Shown here: piece by piece, positions 23,231 to 33,895 of the stretch
Layout of the letters: each line of letters opens with the position of its first letter
How positions within the stretch are numbered: position 1 is the first letter of the stretch
Assembly: GCA_025331125.1 (NCBI GenBank)
Contig: JAOALB010000169.1
Span: 1 to 64,000 of the forward strand
Reading direction: 5' to 3'
From: Mycogone perniciosa
Lineage: Eukaryota; Ascomycota; Sordariomycetes; Hypocreales; Hypocreaceae
DNA: 64,000 nucleotides
The notes under the pieces: generated by a model
What the model was told of the DNA's origin: nothing
Database searches by the model: none
Seen by the model: the letters and a program-made list of their open reading frames with translations, nothing else
Translations under genes and position numbers: made by a program

Positions 23231-24834
23231 ATGAGCTCAGAATCAGATAAAGAAAAAGCCCCTGGTGGAGAGCCAAACATCGCAGGCAATGCACTTGTCA
23301 ACCAGCCATCGAATGCCGAGTCGATATGGGTTTCTCAGTCACTCTCGCTTCCTCAGGAAGCCTTGTTTGTGGCAGTGGTTTGCATGGCTCAATTCTGCAC
23401 GCGCAAGTTAACCTCAGATGCCCTTTTTGCAACGCATGGTTCGTATTAACAGTTGTCACCATCACAGAAGCAGCATTCATGGGAACATTAATCCTTCTTC
23501 GATCCATTGGTCATACTTTCAATGTTGCCAACCCTCCGCAGCTTGCCTGGCTAGTCGCCGGTTATTCTCTGACGGTGGGAACCTTCATTCTGTTTTCTGG
23601 GAGATTGGGCGACGTATTTGGGTATAAACGAATGTTGGTTATCGGCTTCTTCTGGTTCTCTCTTTGGTCTCTCATCGCTGGACTGAGCGTATTCTCGAAT
23701 TACACGCTTGCGGTCTTTGCTCGCGTTTTACAGGGTATTGGCCCAGCCATATGCCTCCCCAACGGTTTGGCCATCTTCGGCGCTGCTTATCCCCCAGGAC
23801 ACCGTAAGGCTATGGTGTTCGCTTTTTTCGGTGCGGTCGCCCCGATTGGAGGCGTGTTCGGTGGAACATTTGCATCTCTGCTTTCGTTAGCCTGGTGGCC
23901 ATGGGCGCTTTGGGTTCTGGCTATCTGGCTTGCATTTATGGCTGTGCTAGGAAGCATCGTAATTCCGGACACACCATTGAAGGCTCCTCCTCCAAAAGAC
24001 TGGAAGGCTATGATCCAAGTCTTGGACCTTCCTGGGGCTTTCGTTGGCATAACGTCATTGGTCCTCTTCAACTTTGCCTGGACTCAAGCGCCGATCGATG
24101 GCTGGGCCACACCCACGGTGCTGGTTCCCTTGGTCCTTGGCATCATTTTCTTCGGCGCATTCGCATTCATTGAGCTCAAAGTCAGCCTAGTGCCTCTTGT
24201 CCCGTTCGATGCCGTCAATGCCGATGTCGCTTTCGTCCTGGCGGCAGTAATGTGTGGGTGGGCGACCTTCGGCATTTGGACTCTCTACTTAGTTCAAGTC
24301 CTCCAGGATATTCGGCAGCTCACACCGCTACTAACCATGGCATGGTTTAGCCCTGTCACCATTTCGGGTGCTTGTGCGGCGATATTAACTGGCAAGCTTC
24401 TCGGGCCATGGCAAGTCAAACCACCGGTCGTGATGACGCTCGCCCTTGTCGCCTTCACTGTCGGAGCGATTCTCACAGCTTTTACTCCGATTCATCAGTT
24501 GTACTGGGGGCAGGTTTTCGTGTCCATGCTTGTCATGCCGTTTGGTATGGATATGAGTTTCCCAGCAGCGACGTTGATCTTATCCAACGCGGTGGCCAAG
24601 GAGCATCAAGGCATCGGTGCTAGTTTGGTCAACACCGTCGTCAATTACGGCATTGCTCTTGGTGTCGGTTTCGCTGGCACAGTTGAAGTTCACATTCATG
24701 GGACTGGTGTGACCACTATAGAGAAACTTGAAGGCTTCAGAGGCGCGTTTTACATGGGTATTGGGATTGCCGGCCTGGGTCTTGTAGTTTGCTTAGCCTT
24801 TCTTGCAAAGGACTTCGTGGCGCCGAGGCGGTAA
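23231..24834 (+). CDS. MFS transporter, DHA2 type (Atr1/Amf1-like)
   Basis: This is a predicted plasma-membrane proton-coupled transporter of 512 aa. Exons are 23231-23402 and 23468-24834. The intron must start with GCAAGT, a non-canonical GC-AG intron, because only that join gives the conserved MAQFCTQAAFMGTL in frame; its branch site ATTAAC lies just before the acceptor ATCACAG. The family motif is GYSLTVGTFILFSGRLGDVFGYKR (loop 2-3 signature), then RVLQGIGPAICLPNGLAI and GMDMSFPAATLI, with 12 to 14 hydrophobic segments. Yeast relatives handle toxic compounds, borate or ammonium; the substrate here is unknown. Confidence 0.9.
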
Positions 24835-25974
24835 TTGCTATGGGTGAAATGTGTGAGAGTTTAATTTGCTTGGAAACAAAACAGCTCTTGGCCTTGTGGC
24901 GAATTGCCTGAGATATCTCGACTGTTGGCGACGATTTTTGTCTCCATCTATTAATACAGAATCTTGGCTTTTGCTATACTCATCAATGGTGTGATCATAA
25001 CTGGTATCTCAAATCTCAGAGTCGTGTCCATTTTGCACATATGCATTTCACAGCCACCCGGATGACCTGGTGCGGAACGCCGCACACTTACATCCACAGC
25101 CACTTCAGTGGCAAGCTGTTGAGATTTACAACCTGATTTTCTAGGGAGGTGGCCGCCACCGCCACAGCCAAGTCAAGCAGCTGTCATCTTCCAGCATGAT
25201 GATAGCAGAACGCCGTGGGATAGTCAGGCGTGAGGTCTGGAGCATCAATAGGTTCAGTGACTGACAGCCAGGCGGCGCTCAACACTCGGCAAATATGATT
25301 CCAACTCCGTTACCAACCAGGGCTTGGTGCATAAGGAAGCTAGCATTCCCACTGGCCTCCAATAGGTATCCTTTGTACGGAGTACTCCGTACTTGTATCA
25401 GACAAATTGGGAGGCCCTGACCCGGCCGATCTGCCGAATGACATCAATGGGTCAAGCGCTACGGCGTAATCATGTACACATGAGATTTCTTTTCCGATAT
25501 GTCAGTGTCAGGTGAGGCGACTAATGACTTTGTCTCCTGTGCATTGCATCAATGTATCCATGGGGCAGATATCTGCGACTGTTCTCATGGTCATTGCATT
25601 GGGAAACGAATTGTAAAGAGCACAGCGTAACTACCGAGTGCGTGCGAATGTATTGATACGCACTCGTTGAAACCCGGATCATCTTAGCCCCTTGTGTGTC
25701 ACCAGGGGAACAATATCCGATGAATCAAAAGCAATTCAATTGTGTTAGCTAAGCTCCTACGACGTTTTATTTCACCAAACACTGCGGAGTACTCGTACTC
25801 GTACTGTAATAAAAAAAAAAGGGAAAAAAACCTTAGCATTATTGCAGTGGCGTTTTCTGGTTGTCTTTTGTTGACATACGAAGTACTCCGTATATAGCAT
25901 TGCATTAGCGAACTATTTATTAAGGTATGTACATATCTTAATCTACATCCGTCTTAACATAGCCAATCAGTAAA
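24835..25974. other. Convergent intergenic region with palindrome copies
   Basis: It contains the 18-bp perfect palindrome GTACGGAGTACTCCGTAC at 25375-25392 and further copies near 25787 and 25883. A poly-A run lies near 25810. No gene is supported. Confidence 0.55.
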
Positions 25975-27314
25975 TTACTGGTTAAACTCTCCGGCATAGA
26001 GAAGATCGCGAGGATGGTTCATTCTCTCCCACACGGCGCGCACATGCTCGTCCAACTCCCGCTTCGATGGCTGCGCCAGCTGAGCATCGGCATTCTCGCG
26101 TTCCAGTTTCACTATCATGGGGCTGTTAGTACACACAGGATCTTCAAGAGTTGTGCGTAACTCAATTGGGCCGACACTCAGTGACTTACCGTGAAGGAAG
26201 ACGGCAGTTCGCTTGCCGCTGAACATGGCGTGAGGCACATTGGTAACATTGTCCGAGTTTGCGTCACCAATGGCATAGATGCCAGGGATGTTCGTCACCA
26301 AACCATTAGCCGAATCAGCTGCTAGCTTACCGCCATACAGCTGAACCCCGGTCTCCATGCCAAGCTTGGATTTCTGCTCTTCTCCATAGTTGGTCAAGAA
26401 GGCTGCTCGAAGGACAGACGGGCCATTCTCAAAGTCAACCTGGAAGAGATCGTGTTCCGGGTGGGTAGGTAGACTTGGGTCCTCATCGCCAGTAGTGCCG
26501 TTGGCCAGACGGGTGAGAGCCTTGATAGTTCGATTCTCAACCTTGACATTATACAAGTCGAGGTACCTGTTCCACCCCGGGAACTTCTTCTCCGCCGCCT
26601 CTCGATGCTCGGGCGTGTCTGTTCCGTTAACAAATGCGATGATGTCCTTGTTCAAGGTGAGAACCTCGCGGACAGTTGTGGCAGCGCTTTCCAGAGGACC
26701 AAGAATGCCAAGTGCCTGATCCGCATGCTCATGCCCGTCGCACCAGGGGCACCAGTAAATGCCCTTTCCCCAGTTCTCCAGGAGACCTGGTGTTGAAGGG
26801 AGGTTGTCCTTCAGACCGGTAGCAAGCACAATCTTGCGGGCAGTGAAGGAGACTACCTTATCGCCAGGATAGGTGGCGGAGACTGTAAAGTAAGTGTTGT
26901 TGGCCTCGGGATGGACTTTTGTGACTGTTCCGTTGACTAAGGTGACCGTCTTGTAGTCTGCAATTTGCTTGCGAGCCGCCCATCTGAAGTAGGCTGGAGT
27001 GACACCTGTAACCCTGTCAGAATGATGCCCCTTACCATTATGATACGTGAGAGTGGATGGTTACCATCGAAACCGATTACATCATGCATATGCCGAGTCG
27101 GACCATTGCGATATTCGCCAGAGTCGATCAGCAAAACATTTCGGCGAACACGAGCGAGGCCACTTGCAGCACTCAAGCCAGAAGGGCCACCCCCAACAAT
27201 AATAGCATCATAATCAGCACGAACTGCCGGCTGACCTTGGGTGCTGTTCGTCGGGGCTGCATCAGTAAGAGATGCCAAGGCCGGGAGAATAGAGAAAACA
27301 CTTCTGAACTTCAT
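25975..27314 (-). CDS. Thioredoxin-reductase-like FAD/NAD(P) oxidoreductase with CPWC motif and signal sequence
   Basis: This flavoprotein disulfide oxidoreductase is of the thioredoxin-reductase-like type found in fungi (the group that includes GliT-like enzymes). Three exons (27314-27065, 27005-26190, 26111-25975) give 400 aa. Residues 1-20 (MKFRSVFSILPALASLTDAA) look like a cleavable secretory signal. FAD binding is shown by IIVGGGPSGLSAASGL (GGGPSG at 41-46), the redox pair by WCPWCDG (C169 and C172) and the second FAD motif by GIYAIGDANSDNVTN. The NADPH-domain glycine motif reads LGILGPLESAA, which is atypical. Potential N-glycosylation sites (NST, NGT, NRT, NNT) agree with a secreted or endomembrane location. 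The last intron has GTAAGT and a TACTAAC branch site. The physiological substrate is unknown. Confidence 0.88.
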
Positions 27315-28394
27315 GGCGAAGTGTATCTGGACCGCAACTGTGATATGAGCTGATCCGTAGGTTGTTCGACTCACTTGGATACATGTCGGACCTCATCTGG
27401 AAGTCTGGGGGCGAGCTTGGCTTTTTATATTCGCATTCGACTTTACAAGTACTCCGTAATGGGCGGCTTCAACAGCAAGGGAGTACGTAACACAGACCCA
27501 TGTACGGAGTACAGAGTGGTTCTAGGAGTAAGCATACGACGTCGCTGCAGATGAGCTTTCTTGGCCCTTTCAAGGAGAAAACGGAGCTTTCTACTCCGTA
27601 TCATCGGCTCATCTTGTAGTGAGACAATGCCCTTCTTGGCGGCTTCATAGAATGGACCTGTGCAAACTTTCAGCCATCAGCTCACATTTAGACTCTATGA
27701 GCATAAGATACTACTACGAGTACTCGTAGTAGTAGTACTAATACTAGGAATATCTTAGCAAACAAGTGAGACAACAGGGCGCATTTCGTTTCCGGTGTGG
27801 CAATTTCTAAGGCATTGTCTCCCTCCCTGATACTCGTAGTACGCATCTCATCTTTTTACGGCACGCACCGTCTTGCAATTTCTTTTTCTGCAACGCGGGA
27901 TTTAAAAGATGCTGGGAGAGATCTTGGTTAGCTGACATACATGGATCATGCATACGATCCCCTGCAAACAGTGGGACTGAAGGCTGGAAATGCCGTCTCG
28001 TCTCTTTTCTCTCGCCACTATCGCCATCGACTGAGGTTGTGACGCGATTTAATATTTTCACCACTCGATATTACTCGTAAATTACATACCGATAGGGAAT
28101 TGGTTGCCGGATCCTGGCAAGGGATAATACATGAAGTAGTACTATGTATTTGGATGGAGCTTGGGAGCGGGCCGTTGGCTTCGGCATGCTTTGAAGATAA
28201 TTTACACGATTTTCGGCAGATCGCAATCACGCAACATTCATCACTACGAGTACTACTGCATAGTAGTATTATCACTGCACGATTGCTTGCCTCAATGGTA
28301 TGATATTATTCGTTATGCAACTTTCTATACCCTTCTAAGGTATATACCATTTACAAAAATGGATCATACTATGGCACGTACGGGATCAGATCCC
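27315..28394. other. Intergenic region; possible orphan exon at 27444-27657 (minus)
   Basis: It contains several palindrome copies (27449, 27502, 27594) and TACTACGAGTACTCG-type inverted sequence near 27713-27735. On the minus strand an acceptor-like GCACAG is followed by a 214-nt open stretch whose first 46 codons look protein-like (FYEAAKKGIVSLQDEP, rich in Lys/Arg), but no matching upstream exon was found. No gene is called. Confidence 0.4.
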
Positions 28395-29216
28395 TTAAAG
28401 AGACAAAAGCGTAGCGGCCTGCCACTTCTTGTCTGACGCAGCAAGGGTATCGGCAACGATCTTTCCGAACTCAGCCGCATCGGGTCCAAGGAGGAGTCGC
28501 AATGGAGGTTCGGGCACCTTTGTAATCTTCAGAATGGTCTCGGCGATCTTCCGGGGATCACTAGCGAGGGGGGCGTAATGATTTGAAAGTGCCAGATATT
28601 CTCCTACGGCTTTGCGGTACGGCTCGCTGACGTCCAGCCCGCTGACGTTGGTAGCAGCCCAGTCCGTCTTCATGCCACCGGGCTCGAGGACTGTGATCTT
28701 TATGTTGAAAGGTGCCAGCTCCTGGGAGAGACCAGTCGAAAACCCATTGATAGCCCATTTAGCAGACTGATAGGCAGTCATACCCGATACACCCAATCTG
28801 CCGCCAATTGAGGAGACCTGGAGGATATGTCCGGAGCCTTGCTTTCGCATGATGGGTATCACCGCTTTCGTGACATAGACGACGCCCAAGAAGTTGGTTT
28901 CATGCACGGCACGGAACGATTCAATGCTTATGTCCTCCACAGTCGAGAGGCTGGAATAACCAGCGTTGTTGATCACCACGTCGAGGCGGCCAAACTTTTC
29001 GATGGCTGCATTCACAGTGCTCTGAACTTGGTCGTAATTGGAAACATCGAGGGCCAGCGCCAAGACTCGGCCAGGCCCGTATTTCTCCACGAGGTGCTTC
29101 AGTGTCTCTGGATTCCGGGCTGTTGCAACAACAGACTCTCCATCCTGGAGAGCGGCCTCAACCAGGGCAAGGCCAAGGCCCCTTGAACAACCAGTGACGA
29201 ACCAGATTCTGCCCAT
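28395..29216 (-). CDS. Short-chain dehydrogenase/reductase (classical SDR)
   Basis: This single-exon gene encodes a 273-aa NAD(P)-dependent oxidoreductase starting at ATG 29216. The cofactor motif TGCSRGLG is at residues 8-15 and NNAG at 83-86. The catalytic triad comprises S135/136 (VSSIGG), Y149 and K153 (YQSAK). The PGGMKTDW segment after the active site is typical of the family. Dinucleotide preference may be NADP because of the basic residue in TARNPETL. There are no membrane segments, and the substrate is unknown. It is transcribed divergently from a Zn2Cys6 regulator across a promoter rich in CGG-containing palindromes, which suggests control by that regulator. Confidence 0.92.
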   Translation of the reverse strand: MGRIWFVTGCSRGLGLALVEAALQDGESVVATARNPETLKHLVEKYGPGRVLALALDVSNYDQVQSTVNAAIEKFGRLDVVINNAGYSSLSTVEDISIESFRAVHETNFLGVVYVTKAVIPIMRKQGSGHILQVSSIGGRLGVSGMTAYQSAKWAINGFSTGLSQELAPFNIKITVLEPGGMKTDWAATNVSGLDVSEPYRKAVGEYLALSNHYAPLASDPRKIAETILKITKVPEPPLRLLLGPDAAEFGKIVADTLAASDKKWQAATLLSL

Positions 29217-29527
29217 GGCTGCGAGGTTGTCGATTATCGGTGAAGATAGCTTGAGGTTTTTGTTGGAGTGGTGTTTAAGAAGATGGGAGTAATGTTGAAC
29301 AGACTTCCCTCCCAAACACGAACATCCTCATCCTTATATGCTCTTCACGCGGTGCCGCGGGTCTAGTCAGAGATCTCGCCATTAACGTTAACTCCATTAA
29401 GCAGCGAAGACCAATCCTCCGAGTTGCATCTAGTCAGTAGACAGAGTAGCTTTTGGGACACAACGCGTGTAGTAGGAGTATGTTATCTCCGGATTCCAAA
29501 AAGATTAAATCACGAGCGGGACATTAC

Positions 29528-29546
29528 GAGCGGGAAAATCCCGCTC
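29528..29546. promoter_or_regulatory. Inverted repeat GAGCGGGA-N3-TCCCGCTC
   Basis: Perfect 8-bp arms are separated by AAA. It contains two inverted CGG/CCG half-sites and overlaps the second copy of the ACGAGCGGGA direct repeat, so it is a candidate operator for a zinc-cluster dimer. Confidence 0.5.
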
Positions 29547-29811
29547 TGGTATTTAAGCGGCCGCTCCGGCCGAGAGAGTCCGGGTTGAAGCCACTTGGCG
29601 CGGAGAGACCTTAGTCCATCTTCAACGTTCCAAGTCTGTGGTCCTCACATCACTCACCATAACTATTTTCGATTCAGCGGCAAATATTGCTCAACCACAC
29701 TCCACCTTCATTTAGACACGTAACTACTATCTCCGGCTATGTTCCAAATACTGTGAGTCGCGCTGATATCCCCGTCAGCATCAGCGTGTCTGATTGACGG
29801 CCTTAAGCTTG

Positions 29812-29823
29812 GAGCGGCCGCTC
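29812..29823. promoter_or_regulatory. 12-bp palindrome GAGCGGCCGCTC upstream of the regulator start
   Basis: This perfect palindrome lies 35 bp before the ATG of the Zn2Cys6 gene. It shares the GAGCGG core with the inverted repeat at 29528, so the same protein could bind both. Confidence 0.45.
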
Positions 29824-29857
29824 GTGCATCCCACCATTTCGCTGACCCTGGTTCCTA

Positions 29858-31917
29858 ATGAGATTTACTCCATCCGCGATGAGCGAAAGACCCCCAAGAA
29901 ACAAGGCATCTCGTGCATGCGCAGCTTGCCAAAAGTACAAACGTCGCTGCGACAAATTGCTTCCAAGTTGCTCTCTTTGCGTCAGGTATCTCTTCCACCC
30001 CTGTTATCCCCAGCGACTAGGGTCTTGTCCACCCCAAGGAGCAACAGGAACCATGCCTCAGCTCCTGAGCTCCAGCATTTTAATGCAAACTTTTATATAG
30101 ATTACAAAGACCCTGCGATTATGCCAACAGGCAGACTGAAAATGAGCTCAAGACTCGGATCCAAGAGCTAGAGACCCTGGTGGCTAGCCATGTTGGCACG
30201 CTTTCACCGCAGTCATCAGCATCGTCAAGTCACAATAATGGAGTTCTGTCGCAAACTTCCAACCCCCTTTATCCGGCTGCACTTCACTTCCGTCGACTTT
30301 TCCTAGAGCCCGAGCTTCCCAATCGTCTAGATTCCGCTCCAACACCCTCAGGTGGCATTGTTCCACTAGCAGTCCTCCATCACATTGGAGATCAGCCACA
30401 AAGAGTCATGATCATGTCGCAATATTTCCAAACTATACACAAGTGGGTACCAATTGTTAGTAAGATCAGATTGGGGTTGCTAGCAGACGCTGAGTTGCAC
30501 GGGAATCCCAGGGCAGACTTTGCCCTGCTGCTCCTGGCTATGAAGCTCATACAAGATGTGCCCCAAGACGTGTCGAGTGCATTGCGAGATCCGCTGTACA
30601 TCAACGCCAAGGAATTTGCAGCCACTTTAGAAATCGCAGGCGTTTATACACTCCTTAAACTGTAAGCAAACCTGCTAATTGCATTGTACGAGATGGGGCA
30701 TGGCATTTTCCCTGCTGCATATATCTCGATGGGCAATTGCGTGACACAAGCCATGGCCCTCGGCATCCACAACAAAGAGGCTCCTCAAATCTTGAAGCCA
30801 CCTCGGTTATGGACTGAGTGGGAGGAGAGGCAACGAGTTTGGTGGTTAGTGGTTATTTTGGACCGGTATGCATCTTTACCCCTTGCTCATGAGTATCTCC
30901 GTGGTAGCAATATTGATGGACTATACGGCAGATACCTTACATCAGTAGGGAACAACCGACCACTACTTTCAGCGGACCCGACAATATCCTCACATTTGCC
31001 TGTTGATGACAAAGCCTGGGATTCTGGGGTGTGTTGAATTGCTCATCATTGGCAAGACCAAATGAGTTCGCGAAGGCTGACTTGGCAATCAGGAATCTGT
31101 CCCTCCTGAACGTTTGGTCCTTTCATCATCTCCAGAGCTCACAGCAAGTCCGTTTGCTCGCCTAGCTCAAGCGGCCCATCTGCTAGGAGAGGTCATTAAG
31201 CATTGTAATGACGAATCGCCAATCTTGATCGATGTCAAGAAGGAGGTCGAGATGCTTAGCCAGGCGATTTTGGCTTTTCTGGAGATCATAAGCAAAGAGA
31301 CAGAGAGTATCGCGTACTTTTACAGTGCAGTCGGTGTTTCCCTAAGGTAAGCTGCCTCTGCCCCTAAAATAAGGGGCAAGATGTCTGGGTCAAGGTAAAT
31401 GGCAAGAATGCTGAAACCAAGGCTTTCTTTCTGCCTTTAGTGCTTTGATGAAACTTTTTGGGTACCATTCTTGTGACTCGTTCGCTTTCAATGAGAGGCT
31501 TAGTGTGGCTGACGCGACACTCGCACGCGAGATCTCAATGAAATGCAAGGACATCGGGCAGATAGCCATACGCAAAGCAATATCATTCATCGGCATTTTG
31601 AACGAAAAAATGCAAAATCAGGACTCTAATGAGAACTATGCGAGTTTATCCCCATGGTTCTTGGACTGCGTCTATCAGGCCATGGCGAATTTGGCCTTTT
31701 TGGCAACCAACACAACTGCACAAGACGCCGCCATATATACCTTCCAAAGGGCGATGTGTGAGGATATTCTTCAACGAGCGAATAACAGATGGAAAGTCGG
31801 AGGTAATTGTTACTCGCGATCTCTTCTGTCACGTTAAAAGCTGAACCCCGATCAGAAGCATACATGGAAACCATAGAACTCGTTGATGAGGAGTTGAAAG
31901 CAGGCCACTACTGCTGA
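29858..31917 (+). pseudogene. Zn(II)2Cys6 transcription factor with an in-frame nonsense codon
   Basis: Six exons (29858-29985, 30101-30865, 30932-31028, 31093-31346, 31441-31802, 31841-31917) join in one frame of 561 codons. The zinc cluster C21-x2-C24-x6-C31-x6-C38-x2-C41-x6-C48 is formed only by splicing 29986-30100. A coiled-coil linker ENELKTRIQELETLV follows. The middle region is recognisable (ALYEMGHGIFPAAYIS, QRVWWLVVILDR, LPVDDKAWDSG) and the C-terminus ends in ELKAGHYC. A TAA at 30663-30665 (codon 231) interrupts the frame where relatives have glutamine, fitting CAA to TAA. No intron of credible size can remove it. The truncated product would keep the DNA-binding domain but lose most of the effector region. 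An alternative start is ATG 29879. It could be a real null allele or a base-call error. Confidence 0.82.
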
Positions 31918-32009
31918 TTGTCAGTATCGCGGAATGTAACCGAAAACGGGAACAGCCTCTTTGCTTTACGCACGCCACTGCGCCTATTTTTTCCCACAAG
32001 AAAACAACA

Positions 32010-32880
32010 TTCACAAGGTTTCACAGGCTTATACGAATATGAGCCACGTTCAAGTAAAAGGACGCAAGCACTATGCATGCGTGCATGTGGGACAGCAAAT
32101 CAGACTATTTGCTAGGATAACTCACCAACGCACTGACCTGTCTTCCTATAGTGTAATACATAGTCGAGAGCAGCATTCGGAGAAAGACGAGGGCCGCCAT
32201 TGTTGCGCACAGAAGATGACTTCAACTAATGGAGCTTATTTATACGAATACTGCAGAAACGAAAGCCTTCTTACTCGCCACGACTCGAATGCTAGTATTT
32301 GATGCCTTGCCGTTCAGCGTGTTACATGCCCGTCTAGCCCCGGCTCGCCACCCGCCGTCATATGGACGGATCACGCAAGAATGATGAGCCGTCAATTCTA
32401 CTACAAACATTTTCGCCAATGGAGGACTATACACAGTGGTCCATCTAGTCTCCTTTCAAAAAGCCCAGAAACATTAATATTGGGCGACACAACCGGGGAA
32501 TCGTTCTTGATTACTGCCCTGGACAACCTGAGTTCCGGCGCGCATGCACGGCTGCGACGTTTGCTTTGCCTCCCACCTTACCCACAAAATTTCTGGGAAA
32601 ACCCTTCTTTTTCTTCCTCGTCGGTCTTGTCACCAATATTACGCACGGTGGACTAATGAGAGACGTCAAAGACTTGTATTGTCAAATTAATGATCTGACT
32701 GTGCTTGGGTCCTCAGTGAGAAGACTGTATATATCTTCGAAGGCAGATCAAGTTGCTGGGTGGGAGAACGTGGAATCACACATTGAAGAAGCCAAGACAA
32801 ATCGGGGATACGAGGTTGAGAGAGTACAATTCTCCGATAGTGAGCATTGCGCGCTGGTTCAACGCAACGAGACGTAGTAT
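32010..32880 (+). pseudogene. Decayed DUF829 (TMEM53-like) alpha/beta-hydrolase-fold gene
   Basis: Fragments of one DUF829 protein appear in order but in different frames. An N-terminal-like LYEYEP piece is at about 32028 and IVESSIRR is at about 32160, with stops between. NIFANGGLYTVVHL (the HxFSNGG-type motif) is at 32406. From about 32490 a clean frame runs RGIVLDYCPGQPEFRRA, then RRLYISSKADQVAGWENVE, ending at the stop at 32875-32877. The nucleophile-elbow region and the C-terminal part are thus split by at least one frameshift and several stops. DUF829 proteins have a lipase-like fold with little-known function. This copy is not functional. Confidence 0.65.
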
Positions 32881-33895
32881 TGGGGTTCGATTGTGAAGCT
32901 TTGGGGGCAAACCAGCCGACCAGCAATCGAGGATGGCTTAAATCCTTTATCCACAAACAAGTTTTGTAGTCGGCTATGATTCTTTGACGCTATTACGACG
33001 GAGTTATTTGTCTTGCATAAAATTCCTCACAGTTTATTCCCGACCACCAGCCAACTGCGAATCGAGGATTTACATGAAGAGCGCTTGTTCTCGGTAAAGG
33101 AAGACGAGACGACAACCACCCCAAAGAAGCCCAGACACAGTGGTCTATCAGCGGGCAATGGTGGGACAGCAAGTTGATGTGATTGAAGACCAGAGAAGGC
33201 GATTGATATAGGGGAAAGGTCGAGAATCACAACTGTATCCGGATAAAGCACAGATATGTTGACAGGACAGTGGAATGATGGTGATGATGAGAATTAGACC
33301 TCAAGCTCTGTAGGCACACACTGTTTGTTTGTTCAACTGCCATCACGAGAGAAGCTGGATAGGCCCTGAGCCAGACACCATCGTGACGCCACAACACCGA
33401 TGACCTAATCTGTACTCCGTAGAGGTGATTTGATGGATTTAACAGCTCTTTTTAGGAACGGCCGATTAAGACAATAATTCCCTCCATACGTAGAGCCGTG
33501 ATCAATGAGTCAAAGTTCCCTTATTATACGAGTCCTGAAGATAGTCTTGTTTTTCTTACGAGTAGTAACTAGAATACAAGGGTTAGGATCAGCACCTCGT
33601 TGCGATATTCGGCCCCTCCACTCACATCAGTCACACCTCCTTTTCCCCTCACTCACCTCCCATCAATGTCTCAGTGAAGGAGCACTAAAGAGCATGAGTG
33701 AGACAATCAACGCGATGGTTTATGCAAATGTATTAACTTCTCTTAATCCAATGCATCACGTGATTCATGGCCGAAGCTAGGTTAAGCTTTTTCATGGCCA
33801 TCACCATCGCCAGCCAGCATTCCCTATCTGGTGGTGAATGAGCAAACTGTCGCATTTCCTTTGGGGATTATCAGCGGCCAAATTTCTATTTGATT
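32881..33895. other. Intergenic region; no supported gene
   Basis: It separates the DUF829 relic from the Dal5-like transporter. One CTGTACTCCGTAG copy of the dispersed palindrome lies near 33411. Nothing else is recognised. Confidence 0.5.

Larger units (their letters stand above)
29217..29857. promoter_or_regulatory. Divergent SDR/regulator promoter with CGG-type palindromes
   Basis: This 641-bp region contains the direct repeat ACGAGCGGGA (29512-29521 and 29526-29535), an inverted repeat GAGCGGGA-AAA-TCCCGCTC (29528-29546), a GCGGCCGC/CGGCCG cluster (29557-29572) and a perfect 12-bp palindrome GAGCGGCCGCTC (29812-29823). CGG half-sites in direct or inverted order are what Zn2Cys6 factors bind, and the gene to the right encodes one. 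Autoregulation and control of the SDR are inferred, not shown. Confidence 0.55.

Noticed and set aside
30663..30700. Intron starting GTAAGC at 30662 that would remove the TAA
   Set aside because: Any acceptor that restores the ALYEMGHG segment would make an intron of about 20 bp, too short to splice.
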